Source: Chryseobacterium sp. S0630 (GTDB lineage: Bacteria; Bacteroidota; Bacteroidia; Flavobacteriales; Weeksellaceae). From it: DNA of 64,000 nucleotides. The position numbers were made by a program, and so were the translations under genes. Positions 1-9,129 of this stretch are shown in pieces; the first letter of the stretch is position 1; each line of letters starts with the position of its first letter. The stretch is from positions 1-64,000 of the forward strand of contig NZ_JAMZGF010000004.1 of the NCBI RefSeq assembly GCF_024158915.1, read 5' to 3'. The notes below the pieces were generated by a model. That model was not told where the DNA came from and ran no database searches. It was given only the letters and a program-made list of their open reading frames with translations.

Positions 1-46
1 AAAAAAATCATCCTAAAAAAATAATATGGGTAGTTTATAAACAAAA

Positions 47-78
47 ACCGCCTCAAGGAAAATGAGACGGCTTCTTTT
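47..78 (-). terminator. Terminator after accA
   Basis: Read on the minus strand, an imperfect GC-rich stem (CCGTCTCA / TGAGGCGG) with a short loop is followed by a T-rich run. It lies just after the accA stop codon and fits an intrinsic terminator. Confidence 0.7.
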
Positions 79-85
79 TATTTTT

Positions 86-1042
86 TTATCCTTTAAACTG
101 GCCCATTGCAATGAATTTGTCCTGTCTTTGGGTTTCAAGCTCCTGTCCTGTAAATTTGGAAAAAGCCTTGATATTTTGTAAAATTGAATTTTTCAAGTTC
201 AAATAAGTGGTTTCCTGATCATAATGAGCACCTCCAAGTGGTTCCTCAATGATTCCGTCAATGAACTTTTCTCTTAAAGCATCTGCTGGAGTAAGATTTA
301 ATGCATTGGCTGCATCTTCTTTGTGATCCCAGTTTCTCCATAAGATAGAAGAACAGCTTTCTGGTGCAATTACTGTATACCAAGTGTTTTCCAACATATA
401 TACTTTATTTCCAACACCTATTCCTAATGCTCCACCACTGGCACCTTCTCCGATGATGTAAGTGAAGATTGGAGTTTTCAGCTGAACCATTTCAAAAATA
501 TTTCTTGCAATAGTTTCTCCTTGTCCTCTTTCTTCAGCTTCCAATCCAGGATAAGCTCCCGGTGTATCTACTAAAGTTACCACAGGGATATTAAATTTTT
601 CAGCAAGCTTCATTAATCTTAAAGCTTTTCTGTATCCTTCCGGATTTGGCATTCCAAATCTTCTGTGCTGTCTTTCTTTAGTTGTTCTTCCTTTTTGAGT
701 CCCTATGATCATTACTTTCTGACCATCAAGGGTAATCAATCCTCCAATCATTGCCGGATCATCAGCGAAATTTCTGTCTCCATGAAGTTCTAAGAAACTG
801 CCTTTGTCTGCCATTCCGTTGATGTAGTCCAGTGTATAAGGACGATCCGGGTGACGGGACAGTTGTACTCTTTGCCAAGGTGTAAGACTTGAATAGATTT
901 CTTTTTTCTTTTCTAAAATCTTATCCTCAATCTGGCTGCATGCTAATTTTACATCAACACCACTTTCTTCTCCTACTAAAGAACACGTCTGGTATTGGTC
1001 CATCAATTCTTTGATAGGAAGTTCGAAACTTAAATATTCCAT
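86..1042 (-). CDS. accA: Acetyl-CoA carboxylase carboxyltransferase subunit alpha
   Basis: The 318-residue protein matches the usual length of AccA. With AccD it transfers the carboxyl group from carboxybiotin to acetyl-CoA, giving malonyl-CoA, the first committed step of fatty-acid synthesis in the cytoplasm. Visible family segments include [31 protein letters not shown] and [12 protein letters not shown], which form the crotonase-like carboxyltransferase core. The N-terminal MEYLSFELP and helical region are typical. A TACATTTG -7-like box lies on the minus strand at 1066-1073, so it may have its own promoter downstream of gltX. The biotin carboxylase and carrier subunits are in this window at 16.5-18.4 kb; accD is not. 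Confidence 0.97.
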   Translation of the reverse strand: MEYLSFELPIKELMDQYQTCSLVGEESGVDVKLACSQIEDKILEKKKEIYSSLTPWQRVQLSRHPDRPYTLDYINGMADKGSFLELHGDRNFADDPAMIGGLITLDGQKVMIIGTQKGRTTKERQHRRFGMPNPEGYRKALRLMKLAEKFNIPVVTLVDTPGAYPGLEAEERGQGETIARNIFEMVQLKTPIFTYIIGEGASGGALGIGVGNKVYMLENTWYTVIAPESCSSILWRNWDHKEDAANALNLTPADALREKFIDGIIEEPLGGAHYDQETTYLNLKNSILQNIKAFSKFTGQELETQRQDKFIAMGQFKG

Positions 1043-1091
1043 TTCTTGAAGTAAATTAAATCTTTCAAATGTATGAAAAATTATGGTTATT

Positions 1092-2600
1092 CTATTTAAA
1101 ATTATTTATAGCATTGTTTATTCTGGAGATACTTTCCTCTTTACCAAGGGTTTCCAGAATGTCCGGAACATCTGGTCCTTTCAGTTCTCCTACCAAAGAT
1201 AATCGTAACGGCATCATGACTTTACCCATGCCTAATCCTTTGTTTTCAGCGAAGTCATGCATGGTTTGCTTCAATGTTTCAGCAACAAAGTCTGTGGCTT
1301 CAAATGTTGCAGCCAATTCACCTAAAATTGTAGATGTTTCTTCATTCCATGCCTTTTTCGATGCTTTTTCATCATACGAAGTTGGAGCTTCAAAGAAGAA
1401 TTTTCCACTCTCATAGATGTCTTTCGGGAAAGTGGCTCTTTCTTTCATCAGTTGAATTACTTTCAATAGCTTTTCATCAGATACGGCGGAAAGATCAAGA
1501 TCTGTATTCTTAAGGATCTGAAGAAGTTCTTCATCAGATTTCATCTGAATATATTGATGGTTGAACCACTCGGATTTTTCTTTGCTGAACCTTGCGCCAG
1601 CCTTATGTACTTTATGAAGATCAAATTCTTTGATCATCTCCTCTAAAGGAAGTATTTCTTTATCATCTGCCGGAGACCATCCTAATAATGCTACCATATT
1701 GATGAAAGCATCAGGAAGGTATCCATTTTCTCTGTATCCTTTAGAAACTACACCTGTAGCTGGATCTTTGAAGTCAAGAGGGAATACCGGGAATCCGAAT
1801 TTATCTCCGTCTCTTTTGCTTAATTTTCCTTTTCCTTCTGGCTTTAAAATTAAAGACAGGTGTGCAAATTGTGGTGCTTCCCACTGCATTGCTTCATATA
1901 ATAAGGTATGAAGGCCCAAAGATGGAAGCCATTCTTCACCACGGATGACGTGAGAGATTTCCATTTCATGATCATCAATGATATTCGCAAAATGGTAAGT
2001 CGGCATTCCGTCATTCTTTACCAGAACTTTATCATCTAAAGTATTGGTATTAACTGAAAATTTTCCACGAATAATATCTTCAAGGTTTAATACTCTGTCA
2101 ACAGGCATTTTAAATCTTACAACATAAGGAGTTTTTTCATCCAATAATTTTTGGACTTCTTCTTCTGAAAGGGCAAGGCTGTTTCTTAAACGGTTTCTTG
2201 TTTTATTATCATAAGAGAAAACATCACCTTTCGCTTCGTACTCAGAACGCATTGCATCCAGTTCTTCTGCTGTATCAAAAGCAATGTATGCATAATCAGT
2301 TTTTAGAATCTGTTCTGTATATCTATCATAGATGTCTCTTCTTTCAGATTGTCTGTAAGGAGCGAATTTTCCTCCTTTTTTAGGACTTTCATCAGGAATG
2401 ATTCCGCACCATTCTAAAGCTTCTTCAATATATTCTTCAGCTCCTTCTACATATCTGGCTGTATCTGTATCTTCAATTCTCAATACAAATTCTCCCCCTT
2501 GATTTTTAGCAAAAAGATAATCATATAATGCGGTTCTTACGCCTCCCAAATGTAATGGTCCTGTAGGACTTGGAGCAAAACGTACTCTTACTTTCTCCAT
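1092..2600 (-). CDS. gltX: Glutamate--tRNA ligase
   Basis: This is a 502-residue class I aminoacyl-tRNA synthetase that charges tRNA-Glu with glutamate. The N-terminal [19 protein letters not shown] contains the HIGH-type motif (HLGG) and KLSKRDGD is the KMSKS-type motif. The length is normal for a bacterial GltX. The ATG start at 2600 directly precedes [15 protein letters not shown], as expected. A TAAATTTG -7-like element lies upstream on the minus strand at 2618-2625. It runs in the same direction as accA, with a 49-nt gap. The window cannot show whether it is discriminating or also charges tRNA-Gln; no gatCAB genes are present here. Confidence 0.97.
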   Translation of the reverse strand: MEKVRVRFAPSPTGPLHLGGVRTALYDYLFAKNQGGEFVLRIEDTDTARYVEGAEEYIEEALEWCGIIPDESPKKGGKFAPYRQSERRDIYDRYTEQILKTDYAYIAFDTAEELDAMRSEYEAKGDVFSYDNKTRNRLRNSLALSEEEVQKLLDEKTPYVVRFKMPVDRVLNLEDIIRGKFSVNTNTLDDKVLVKNDGMPTYHFANIIDDHEMEISHVIRGEEWLPSLGLHTLLYEAMQWEAPQFAHLSLILKPEGKGKLSKRDGDKFGFPVFPLDFKDPATGVVSKGYRENGYLPDAFINMVALLGWSPADDKEILPLEEMIKEFDLHKVHKAGARFSKEKSEWFNHQYIQMKSDEELLQILKNTDLDLSAVSDEKLLKVIQLMKERATFPKDIYESGKFFFEAPTSYDEKASKKAWNEETSTILGELAATFEATDFVAETLKQTMHDFAENKGLGMGKVMMPLRLSLVGELKGPDVPDILETLGKEESISRINNAINNFK

Positions 2601-3040
2601 TTCAATTTTAATTTTTGCAAATTTACTTAAAATTATGCGTTTAAGAGATGATTTCTGACCGTGTATTGATTTTTTGATCCTGACTTTTTTATTTATTTCT
2701 ATAGATTTTGGATAAATGCGGTTTTAAAACTCCCAATCTTATATTTCTGATAATATTTTTTTTACTCATTGATCATAACCTATAAAATGTGGTTGTGAAA
2801 AATGAATTCATAAACAATAAGTATTGTGTTTAATGCGTGTGTTCTTTTGCGAGTGTTTGTACGTTTGTTTCTGTAATTTGTATTCTTTAATTAAATCACA
2901 ATTAAGGGATTGTTTGGTCGTTTATTCATTGTGTTTTAAGGATATATTAAAATCACTAAATAATGATATATGTCAGTTGTTGTTTTTATATTTCACCTCA
3001 TATTGAAGTTTATATTTGTTGAAAATTTTAAAATAATACT
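2601..3040. other. Divergent intergenic region between gltX and first MACPF gene
   Basis: About 440 nt with no convincing gene. The gltX side has a TAAATTTG box (minus, 2618-2625). The MACPF side has a TATATTTG box (plus, 3011-3018), and 35 nt upstream of it a near-palindrome (2964-2975) shared with the second MACPF gene. An open frame of 60 codons at 2824-3006 is very rich in Cys, Phe and Leu and looks like chance. Confidence 0.7.
2947..2975. promoter_or_regulatory. Conserved upstream element, copy 1 (near-palindrome TGATATATGTCA)
   Basis: The block reads TTAAAATCACTAAATAA followed by TGATATATGTCA at 2964-2975. The same block, with a perfect palindrome, precedes the second MACPF gene at the same distance from its TAnnTTTG box (35 versus 34 nt). 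Its position upstream of the -33 region suits an activator site, but no regulator is identified. Confidence 0.5.
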
Positions 3041-4474
3041 ATGAAAAAACAAATTTTATTTAGCTTCAGTGCAGCACTGTTGCTTTTCATGGGGTCATGT
3101 TCTTCAGATGATCTGAATAATAATGAATCTGCTCCTGATAGTCCGGCAAAAACTAATCGTTTGTCAGCAGCCAAATTTGCAGGTGATGGTATTTATGATG
3201 TCTTAGGGCACGGTTTTAATGCTACTGGGGAATATGCTAATGCTAATTCTGCAGGTTTTAAAGTGGTTGATATTGACCGTTTTAAAACAGAACAGGCTGC
3301 AAGATTACTCTCTGAAAATACAAATACACAACAGTATCTTGAAGAATATGGAGAAAATGCAGAAACCTATTCTAAAATGGTTTCTACAAAAGTAGATGTT
3401 ACAGCAGGAATTCCTTTGTTTAAAAAAACAGTATCAGTAGGGTTTAATTCTGCAGTGACAACCAACCATAAATTTGATGCCAAATACATTTATGGCAGTT
3501 ACAACCTTATCATTAAGCAAAAAAGGCTAAGATTCAATGCTACCACGGATATGTTAGCAGATTATGTAACTCCGGAATTTACCCAGGATTTGCAAACGAA
3601 AACTCCTCAGCAGATTGTAGAGGATTATGGAACTCACGTTATGGTTGATATTTATACAGGAGCTAAAATGGATATCATGTTCCAGTCTGAAACAAGTAAC
3701 GAAAGCCGTGATCGTGCTGCCAGAATTGGAGTAAAAGTAGGGGTGAAATCTATCTTTGATGTGGATGTAACCAATGATGTGAATACGTCTGAATCATCTA
3801 TGAATTACTCTAAGAAATTATCCTACAGAACAAGGGGTGGTGATCCTTCAAAAGGTTTGGTTGGAGAACTTAATCTTGATCAGAATACTCCAAAAATTAA
3901 TATTGCAAACTGGCAAAGCAGTTCTACGGCTAGCAATTCTGTATTGGTAGAATTTGGAAATAACGGCCTAGTCCCTATCTATAACCTGGTAAAAGATGCT
4001 GCTAAAAAAGCTCAGCTTAAGGCGTATGTAGATCAGTATTTAATTGATAACCAAATTTCATTGGAGTATAATACCACAATGTTATATGGCTACCAAAATC
4101 AGGCAGACAGTAATCATTATTTCACTTTCAATACAAACCTTCAGCCATCTTCTTACTGGACTAATGAAGGACCAACATTTAAAGTTTTTCAGTACAAAGC
4201 ACCAGATACAGTTCCTATTTACTGCTATAAAAGTACTTCAGGAGCAGATCATTACTTTACACAGGCCAGTACGTTGCAACCATCTTCTTATTGGAATGTT
4301 TATATGGGGGTAGCATTCTATGCTTATAAAACTCCGGGAGCTGGAAGAATTCCTGTATACAGCTATAAAGCTAAAAACGGATCGGATCATTATCTTTCAG
4401 TGTCGCCTAATTTAGGTCCTGTGAACTATTGGAGTATCAGAGAAGGTATTGCTTTCTATATTCCAGCTAATTAA
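3041..4474 (+). CDS. MAC/perforin-domain surface lipoprotein, first copy
   Basis: This 477-residue protein has a lipoprotein signal peptide: hydrophobic residues 5-17, lipobox MGSC, modified Cys20. The following SSDD resembles the acidic surface-export signal of flavobacterial lipoproteins. Residues about 45-320 look like a MACPF domain: an early LGHGFNATGEYAN segment and YGTH at 196-199 in DYGTHVMVDIYTGA, close to the Y-G-T-H membrane-attack signature although GG is replaced by GA. Residues about 347-474 hold three units of a repeat with (S/D)xHY and PSSYW motifs, like DUF5648 repeats, probably a binding tail. Members of the MACPF family form pores; bacteroidal members (BSAPs) kill related strains. 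Activity and target here are inferred. It is followed by a near-identical second copy with a different tail. Confidence 0.85.
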   Translation: MKKQILFSFSAALLLFMGSCSSDDLNNNESAPDSPAKTNRLSAAKFAGDGIYDVLGHGFNATGEYANANSAGFKVVDIDRFKTEQAARLLSENTNTQQYLEEYGENAETYSKMVSTKVDVTAGIPLFKKTVSVGFNSAVTTNHKFDAKYIYGSYNLIIKQKRLRFNATTDMLADYVTPEFTQDLQTKTPQQIVEDYGTHVMVDIYTGAKMDIMFQSETSNESRDRAARIGVKVGVKSIFDVDVTNDVNTSESSMNYSKKLSYRTRGGDPSKGLVGELNLDQNTPKINIANWQSSSTASNSVLVEFGNNGLVPIYNLVKDAAKKAQLKAYVDQYLIDNQISLEYNTTMLYGYQNQADSNHYFTFNTNLQPSSYWTNEGPTFKVFQYKAPDTVPIYCYKSTSGADHYFTQASTLQPSSYWNVYMGVAFYAYKTPGAGRIPVYSYKAKNGSDHYLSVSPNLGPVNYWSIREGIAFYIPAN

Positions 4475-4516
4475 TTTTTGGATTTATATAAATCAATTTG
4501 GTTATACATTATGGGT

Positions 4517-4546
4517 GGAGTCAGTAATTCTGGCTCCGCTTTTTAT
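4517..4546 (+). terminator. Terminator after first MACPF gene
   Basis: The stem GGAGTCAG / CTGGCTCC with a 5-nt loop is followed by GCTTTTTATTT, 43 nt after the stop codon. It suggests that the two MACPF genes are separate transcription units. Confidence 0.8.
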
Positions 4547-4663
4547 TTATAATTGAATAGGGTTTTGAGTTTGGTGAGAAAGTAATAAATGTAATTGTTT
4601 ATTGTTATTAACTCTCTATTATGTGATGCTGTAAATGCTTATTAGTAGCGGTTTAAACGATTG

Positions 4664-4692
4664 TTAAATTCACCAATTAATGATATATATCA
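4664..4692. promoter_or_regulatory. Conserved upstream element, copy 2 (perfect palindrome TGATATATATCA)
   Basis: TTAAATTCACCAATTAA is followed by TGATATATATCA at 4681-4692, a perfect 12-nt palindrome. It matches copy 1 upstream of the first MACPF gene. It ends 13 nt before the -33 TTG of the downstream promoter, a position that fits an activator operator. Confidence 0.55.
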
Positions 4693-4705
4693 TTTTGAAA
4701 TTCTT

Positions 4706-4734
4706 TTGTCACTAGGTGATGAATATTACATTTG
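4706..4734 (+). promoter_or_regulatory. Bacteroidota-type promoter of second MACPF gene
   Basis: TTG at 4706-4708, an 18-nt spacer, then TACATTTG at 4727-4734. This is a full match to the Bacteroidota -33/-7 pattern, 20 nt before the ATG. Confidence 0.75.
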
Positions 4735-4754
4735 CAGAAACTTTTTAATAATCT

Positions 4755-6149
4755 ATGAAAAAACAAATTTTATTTTGCTTCAGTAGTTTACTGATGCTTT
4801 TTATGAGTTCATGTTCTTCTGAAGACCTGAATACTGACGCAACTCCCGAAAATTCTGCTAGGACCAATCGATTATCAGCTGCTAAATTTGCAGGTGACGG
4901 AATTTATGATGTCTTAGGACATGGCTTTAATGCTGCAGGAGAATATGCTAATGCTAATTCCGCAGGATTTAAAGTAGTTGATATCGATCGTTTCAAAGCT
5001 GAACAGGCAGCAAGACTGGTTTCTGAAAATACCAATACTCAGGAGTATGTTGAAGAATATGGAGAGAATGCAGAAACTTACTCCAAAATGGTATCTACAA
5101 AAGTAGATGTGACTGCAGGAATTCCTTTATTTAAAAAAACACTTTCGGTAGGATTTAATTCTGCAGTTACTACCAATCATAAATTTGATGCAAAATACAT
5201 CTACGGAAGTTATAATCTAACTATCAAGCAGAAAAGATTAAGATTTAATGCTACAACAGATATGTTAGCTGATTATATTACCCCTGAATTCGCTCAGGAT
5301 TTACAGGTAAAATCACCACAACAAATTGTACAGGATTATGGTACACACGTAATGGTTGACATTTATACCGGGGCAAAAATGGATGTCTTATTCCAGTCTG
5401 AAACAAGAAATGAAAGTCGTGACCGTGCTGCAAGAATCGGAATAAAATTGGGAATGGCTAAAATTTTTGATGTTGATGTTCAGAATGATGTCAATACATC
5501 AGAATCTACCATGAACTATTCTAAAAAATTATCCTACAGAACAAGAGGTGGAGATCCTTCAAAAGGTTTGATTGGGGAGCTTAATCTTGATCAGAACACT
5601 CCGAAGATCAATATAGCAAACTGGCAAAACAGTTCTACACCCAATAATTCTGTATTAGTGGATTTTGGAAATAATGGGTTAGTATTTATTTTTGATCTGG
5701 TAAAAGATCCTGCTAAAAAAGCAGAGCTTAAATCATACGTAATCCAATACCTTATTGATAATAAAGTAATGCTGGATTATATTCCGGTTCCAATTTATGG
5801 ATTTTATAGTGGTTCAGAAAGAGATCACTTCCTTTCTACTTGGGCTGGAACTCCTAATAATTATCAGGCGGAAGGCGAGCAGTTTAAAGCGTATAGCTAT
5901 AAAGCACCCAATACAGTTCCTGTTTATCAGTTCTATAGTGCAAATGACAAGGATCATTATTATTCCACGTATCAGGGGACACCATGGAATTATACCTATG
6001 AAGGAATTGCTTTCTATGCAACAATGGATAGCACCAAAAGACCTATTTATCAATTCTACAGTGGCAGTGAAAGAGATCATTACTACAGTACTTATCCGGG
6101 GACACCTAATAACTATGTTGCAGAAGGAATCCCTTTTTACGCTTATTAA
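4755..6149 (+). CDS. MAC/perforin-domain surface lipoprotein, second copy
   Basis: This 464-residue paralogue of the preceding gene is almost identical through the MACPF core. It has the same lipobox architecture (MSSC, Cys20), an acidic SSED after the cysteine, the LGHGFNAAGEYAN segment and YGTH at 195-198. From about residue 344 the proteins diverge. Here the tail is three units with (D)HYYST and GTPxNY motifs (PIYQFYSGSERDHYYST in the last), whereas the first copy has PSSYW units. Only the linker YKAPxTVP between the first and second units is shared. The pattern is duplication followed by tail replacement or rapid divergence, so the two may bind different targets. It has its own promoter and terminator. 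Pore formation is inferred from the family. Confidence 0.85.
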   Translation: MKKQILFCFSSLLMLFMSSCSSEDLNTDATPENSARTNRLSAAKFAGDGIYDVLGHGFNAAGEYANANSAGFKVVDIDRFKAEQAARLVSENTNTQEYVEEYGENAETYSKMVSTKVDVTAGIPLFKKTLSVGFNSAVTTNHKFDAKYIYGSYNLTIKQKRLRFNATTDMLADYITPEFAQDLQVKSPQQIVQDYGTHVMVDIYTGAKMDVLFQSETRNESRDRAARIGIKLGMAKIFDVDVQNDVNTSESTMNYSKKLSYRTRGGDPSKGLIGELNLDQNTPKINIANWQNSSTPNNSVLVDFGNNGLVFIFDLVKDPAKKAELKSYVIQYLIDNKVMLDYIPVPIYGFYSGSERDHFLSTWAGTPNNYQAEGEQFKAYSYKAPNTVPVYQFYSANDKDHYYSTYQGTPWNYTYEGIAFYATMDSTKRPIYQFYSGSERDHYYSTYPGTPNNYVAEGIPFYAY

Positions 6150-6182
6150 CTAAATAATATTAATATTTTACAACAAAAAAAC

Positions 6183-6209
6183 CGTCTCAGCTTTGGGACG
6201 TTTTTTTTT
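6183..6209 (+). terminator. Terminator after second MACPF gene
   Basis: Stem CGTCTCA / TGGGACG (one G-U pair) with a 4-nt loop, followed by nine T residues. Confidence 0.85.
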
Positions 6210-6334
6210 ATACAACAAGAACAAAAAATGAATATTTGCAAAATATTTTCGTTGATTAAAGGAACAGTGAAAGAATATTGTTAGTAGTCTTTTATTAAAA
6301 ATGTATTTTTGTAACTTATAAATTTAGTTTATCA

Positions 6335-7132
6335 ATGAGAAAAGCAATATGTCTTTTTATTGTAGGGGAAAAGTACTGGAAAATGTACAACAAAAATAGA
6401 GCAATGTTTGAAAGCTATGCTAAAAAATGTGATGCGGATTTAAAGATTATTGATAAACCAATGGATGAGAGTTTTCATCGACCGCTTTTAGCTCAGAAAC
6501 TGCTGATTCCTTCAGAAACGAAAGAATATGACATGGTTCTTTTTATGGATCTGGATATTATTATTTCGGATAAAGCACCTTCTATTTTTGATTTTCTTCC
6601 GGAAAACAAATATTTTGGGGCAATTCTGGATCCCAGAGGAACTGACGAATTCAACAAAACCTGGGGGCATATTCCAAGAATATTGGAAGAAACCAGTGAA
6701 ATGTATTTTACTGACCGGCATTTTGAAGCAAATCCTTTATTGCAGGGAAGTATCAATGGCGGAGTATTTATTTTCAGACCCAAAAATGTAGCAGATGTTT
6801 TTAAAGACTATTATTTTTCAGACCACAATCAAGGTGAACTGAACAGTTTTGAAGAAACGCCATTCGCTTATTTTTCTCAGATCAATAACTGGTTTGAAGC
6901 TTTGCCACCCGCATTCAATGTTCAGGTTTTATATAAAATAAAGGGAACTGAGAGAGGGAATGAAGTAGAACATGATGAGAAAAAACTTCCCGGATTTTTC
7001 AAAAAATATTATTACAAAAAGACAGGAAGCTGTTTTTATCCTACAAGGAAGTATAAAAATTACGTAAAACAAATTATTGCTGAAAATTACTTTACCCACT
7101 TTTCTGGCAACTATCCTATAATCTATAATTAA
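6335..7132 (+). CDS. Glycosyltransferase-like protein with DxD motif
   Basis: This 265-residue cytoplasmic protein has a GT-A-like N-terminus and a metal-binding DxD at D72-L-D74 in LFMDLDIIISDK. The downstream QGSINGGVFIFRP segment is also typical of GT8-like or related nucleotide-sugar transferases. It opens a plus-strand run of three glycosyltransferase genes and ends 3 nt before the next start. A possible promoter (TATTTTTG at 6304-6311, TTG 23 nt upstream) precedes it. The donor and acceptor sugars cannot be told; its place in a glycan cluster suggests LPS, O-chain or capsule assembly. Confidence 0.75.
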   Translation: MRKAICLFIVGEKYWKMYNKNRAMFESYAKKCDADLKIIDKPMDESFHRPLLAQKLLIPSETKEYDMVLFMDLDIIISDKAPSIFDFLPENKYFGAILDPRGTDEFNKTWGHIPRILEETSEMYFTDRHFEANPLLQGSINGGVFIFRPKNVADVFKDYYFSDHNQGELNSFEETPFAYFSQINNWFEALPPAFNVQVLYKIKGTERGNEVEHDEKKLPGFFKKYYYKKTGSCFYPTRKYKNYVKQIIAENYFTHFSGNYPIIYN

Positions 7133-7135
7133 ATT

Positions 7136-7789
7136 ATGAGCTTACTTTCACGCTTTTCCAGCAAATTTATAACTGTTTCTTATGGAATCACCGTCAATGA
7201 TGAAGCGAAGGAGCTTAAAAAATTATTGGATATTCTTCTTCCTTTGATTGATGGTAATGATGAGGTTATTGTTCTTCAGGATGTTACCAATAAAAATCAA
7301 GAGGTGACAGAGTTGCTCGCTCATTATGATCGTATTATAAAACTTGAGGCCAGGCTGGATGGAGATTTTGCAACCTTTAAAAACAGATTAATAGAAAGGG
7401 CGAAATGTCAGTATCTGTTTCAGATTGATGCAGATGAATATCCTACAGAGCATTTTATCAAAACATTGAAATCTTATCTTAAAAAAGAGAAAAGTGTTGA
7501 AATATTTTATGTTCCCAGAATCAATACGGTGGAAGGGATTACAGAAGAATATGTGCAGCAAATGGGCTGGAATATGAATAACGAAGGGTATATTAATTTT
7601 CCGGACTATCAGCCCAGGATTATCAAAAACAATAAAAAAATCTTCTGGAAGAATAAAGTGCATGAAGTTTTGTATGGAAATAAAAACTTTACCGAAATTC
7701 CTGCAAAATATGAATTATCATTAGTTCATAAAAAGAATTTTGAGAAGCAGAAAAAGCAGAACAATTTTTATGAAACCCTGGAAGATTAA
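7136..7789 (+). CDS. Family 2-like glycosyltransferase
   Basis: This 217-residue protein opens with a GT2-like segment (SYGITVNDEAKELKKLLD) and has a FQIDADEYPT DxD-type motif in the middle. It is shorter than most GT2 enzymes (about 250-330 residues), so it may be a minimal GT-A catalytic domain. It starts 3 nt after the preceding gene and ends 26 nt before the next, so the three are probably co-transcribed. The glycan product is unknown. Confidence 0.78.
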   Translation: MSLLSRFSSKFITVSYGITVNDEAKELKKLLDILLPLIDGNDEVIVLQDVTNKNQEVTELLAHYDRIIKLEARLDGDFATFKNRLIERAKCQYLFQIDADEYPTEHFIKTLKSYLKKEKSVEIFYVPRINTVEGITEEYVQQMGWNMNNEGYINFPDYQPRIIKNNKKIFWKNKVHEVLYGNKNFTEIPAKYELSLVHKKNFEKQKKQNNFYETLED

Positions 7790-7815
7790 TCAGTTTGAAT
7801 TATTAGAAAATAAAA

Positions 7816-9081
7816 ATGGAAGATTTAGGAATTAACGTTTTTGGATTTATTAATGGTGAGTTTGGTATTGCTGAAGCAACAAGACTTAATTGTAAAGCGA
7901 TACAGAGAGCTGGTATACCTATCAGTATGATCAACTATGATGTGAGAACCAATCATAATAATAATGATCTTACATTTACTCAGTTTTCCAAAAAAGCAGA
8001 TCATCCTATTAATTTAATTCAGGTATCACCATCCGTTTCGGAAATTTCAAACTTCTTCGAATATTTTGATTATTCTTTTTTTGAAAGAAAATACAATATT
8101 CTTTATATGGCGTGGGAATCAGAGACCATTCCGGAAGATTATCTTTTGAATATTAATCTTTTTGATGAGGTCTGGACGCCTTCAGAATATTGCAAGAAAT
8201 GCATTGAAAAATATATTGCATCTCCAGTAAAAGTAATTCCTCATCCCATTGATATTCATCTGAAGGAAACGGAAGATCTGGATGCTTTGAATTTTTATAA
8301 TAAAGACTCCTTTAATTTTTTATTCATTTTTGATTATAACAGTTCCATACAAAGGAAAAATGTACTCAATCTGATTAAGGTTTTCAGAGAAACATTTGAC
8401 GGAAAGGATAATAATGCTTTTTTAACCATTAAAACCTCGAAATCAGATAAATTTTCTTTAGAGAAACAACAGATAAAAGAAGCAATCGGAGACTCGGTAA
8501 AGATTAAAATTGTAGAAAAGATTTTTGATAAAAATGCCTTGAACTATGTGATCAGTAACTGTGATAGTTATATTTCTCTTCACAGATCTGAAGGATTCGG
8601 ACTTACGATGGCTGAGGCCATGTATTTTGGAAAACCTGTTATTGCGACAGATTATTCCGGAAATCTGGAATTTATGAATTCTGAAAACAGTTTTTTGGTA
8701 CAAGCTGAGAAGGTTTCTTACGGTTCGGATGATCTTAATTATGATTCTAACACAGTATGGTCTGAACCTTCATTGGAAAAAGCCTCAGAATACCTCAAAA
8801 AGGTGTATCAGGGTGGTGAGGATATTAAAGTGAAGTCGGATAATGCTCGTAAAACAATCACGAAAGATTTTTCTCTCGAAGGAGTAGGGAAAATGATCAG
8901 AAAAAGATCAGAAGAGCTTATTTCTGAAGGTAAAATTCAGCAAAGCAGGTCAGCATTAATAAAATTATATGCAGACAGTATATTTTTGAAAAAAGATCTT
9001 AGAATTTACAAAAAAAGCAAGCCTATTGAGTGGATCTATGGTATCAAAATGTATTTCAGAAATAGAAAACAAAAAAAATAA
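7816..9081 (+). CDS. Family 4-type glycosyltransferase
   Basis: A 421-residue GT-B enzyme. The C-terminal half has the retaining GT4 signature HRSEGFGLTMAEAMYFGKP followed by VIATDYSGNLEFM, which forms the nucleotide-sugar site. The N-terminus, INGEFGIAEATRLN, resembles the first glycosyltransferase of the opposing operon (9128-10369), which shows that the two are paralogues. A basic C-terminal tail (RNRKQKK) could touch the inner membrane. It is the last gene of the plus-strand run and ends at a shared bidirectional terminator. Sugar specificity is not visible. Confidence 0.88.
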   Translation: MEDLGINVFGFINGEFGIAEATRLNCKAIQRAGIPISMINYDVRTNHNNNDLTFTQFSKKADHPINLIQVSPSVSEISNFFEYFDYSFFERKYNILYMAWESETIPEDYLLNINLFDEVWTPSEYCKKCIEKYIASPVKVIPHPIDIHLKETEDLDALNFYNKDSFNFLFIFDYNSSIQRKNVLNLIKVFRETFDGKDNNAFLTIKTSKSDKFSLEKQQIKEAIGDSVKIKIVEKIFDKNALNYVISNCDSYISLHRSEGFGLTMAEAMYFGKPVIATDYSGNLEFMNSENSFLVQAEKVSYGSDDLNYDSNTVWSEPSLEKASEYLKKVYQGGEDIKVKSDNARKTITKDFSLEGVGKMIRKRSEELISEGKIQQSRSALIKLYADSIFLKKDLRIYKKSKPIEWIYGIKMYFRNRKQKK

Positions 9082-9092
9082 TATTATAAAAT

Positions 9093-9129
9093 AAAAGCGG
9101 TGGATTTACCTTTATCCACCGCTTTTTTT
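9093..9129. terminator. Bidirectional terminator between convergent glycosyltransferase operons
   Basis: Perfect stem GCGGTGGAT / ATCCACCGC with an 8-nt loop, flanked by A-rich and T-rich runs on either side. It can end transcription from both directions. Confidence 0.9.

Noticed and set aside
2824..3006. 60-codon frame between gltX and the first MACPF gene
   Set aside because: It is very rich in Cys, Phe and Leu, overlaps the regulatory element of the MACPF promoter and has no leader, motif or terminator of its own.
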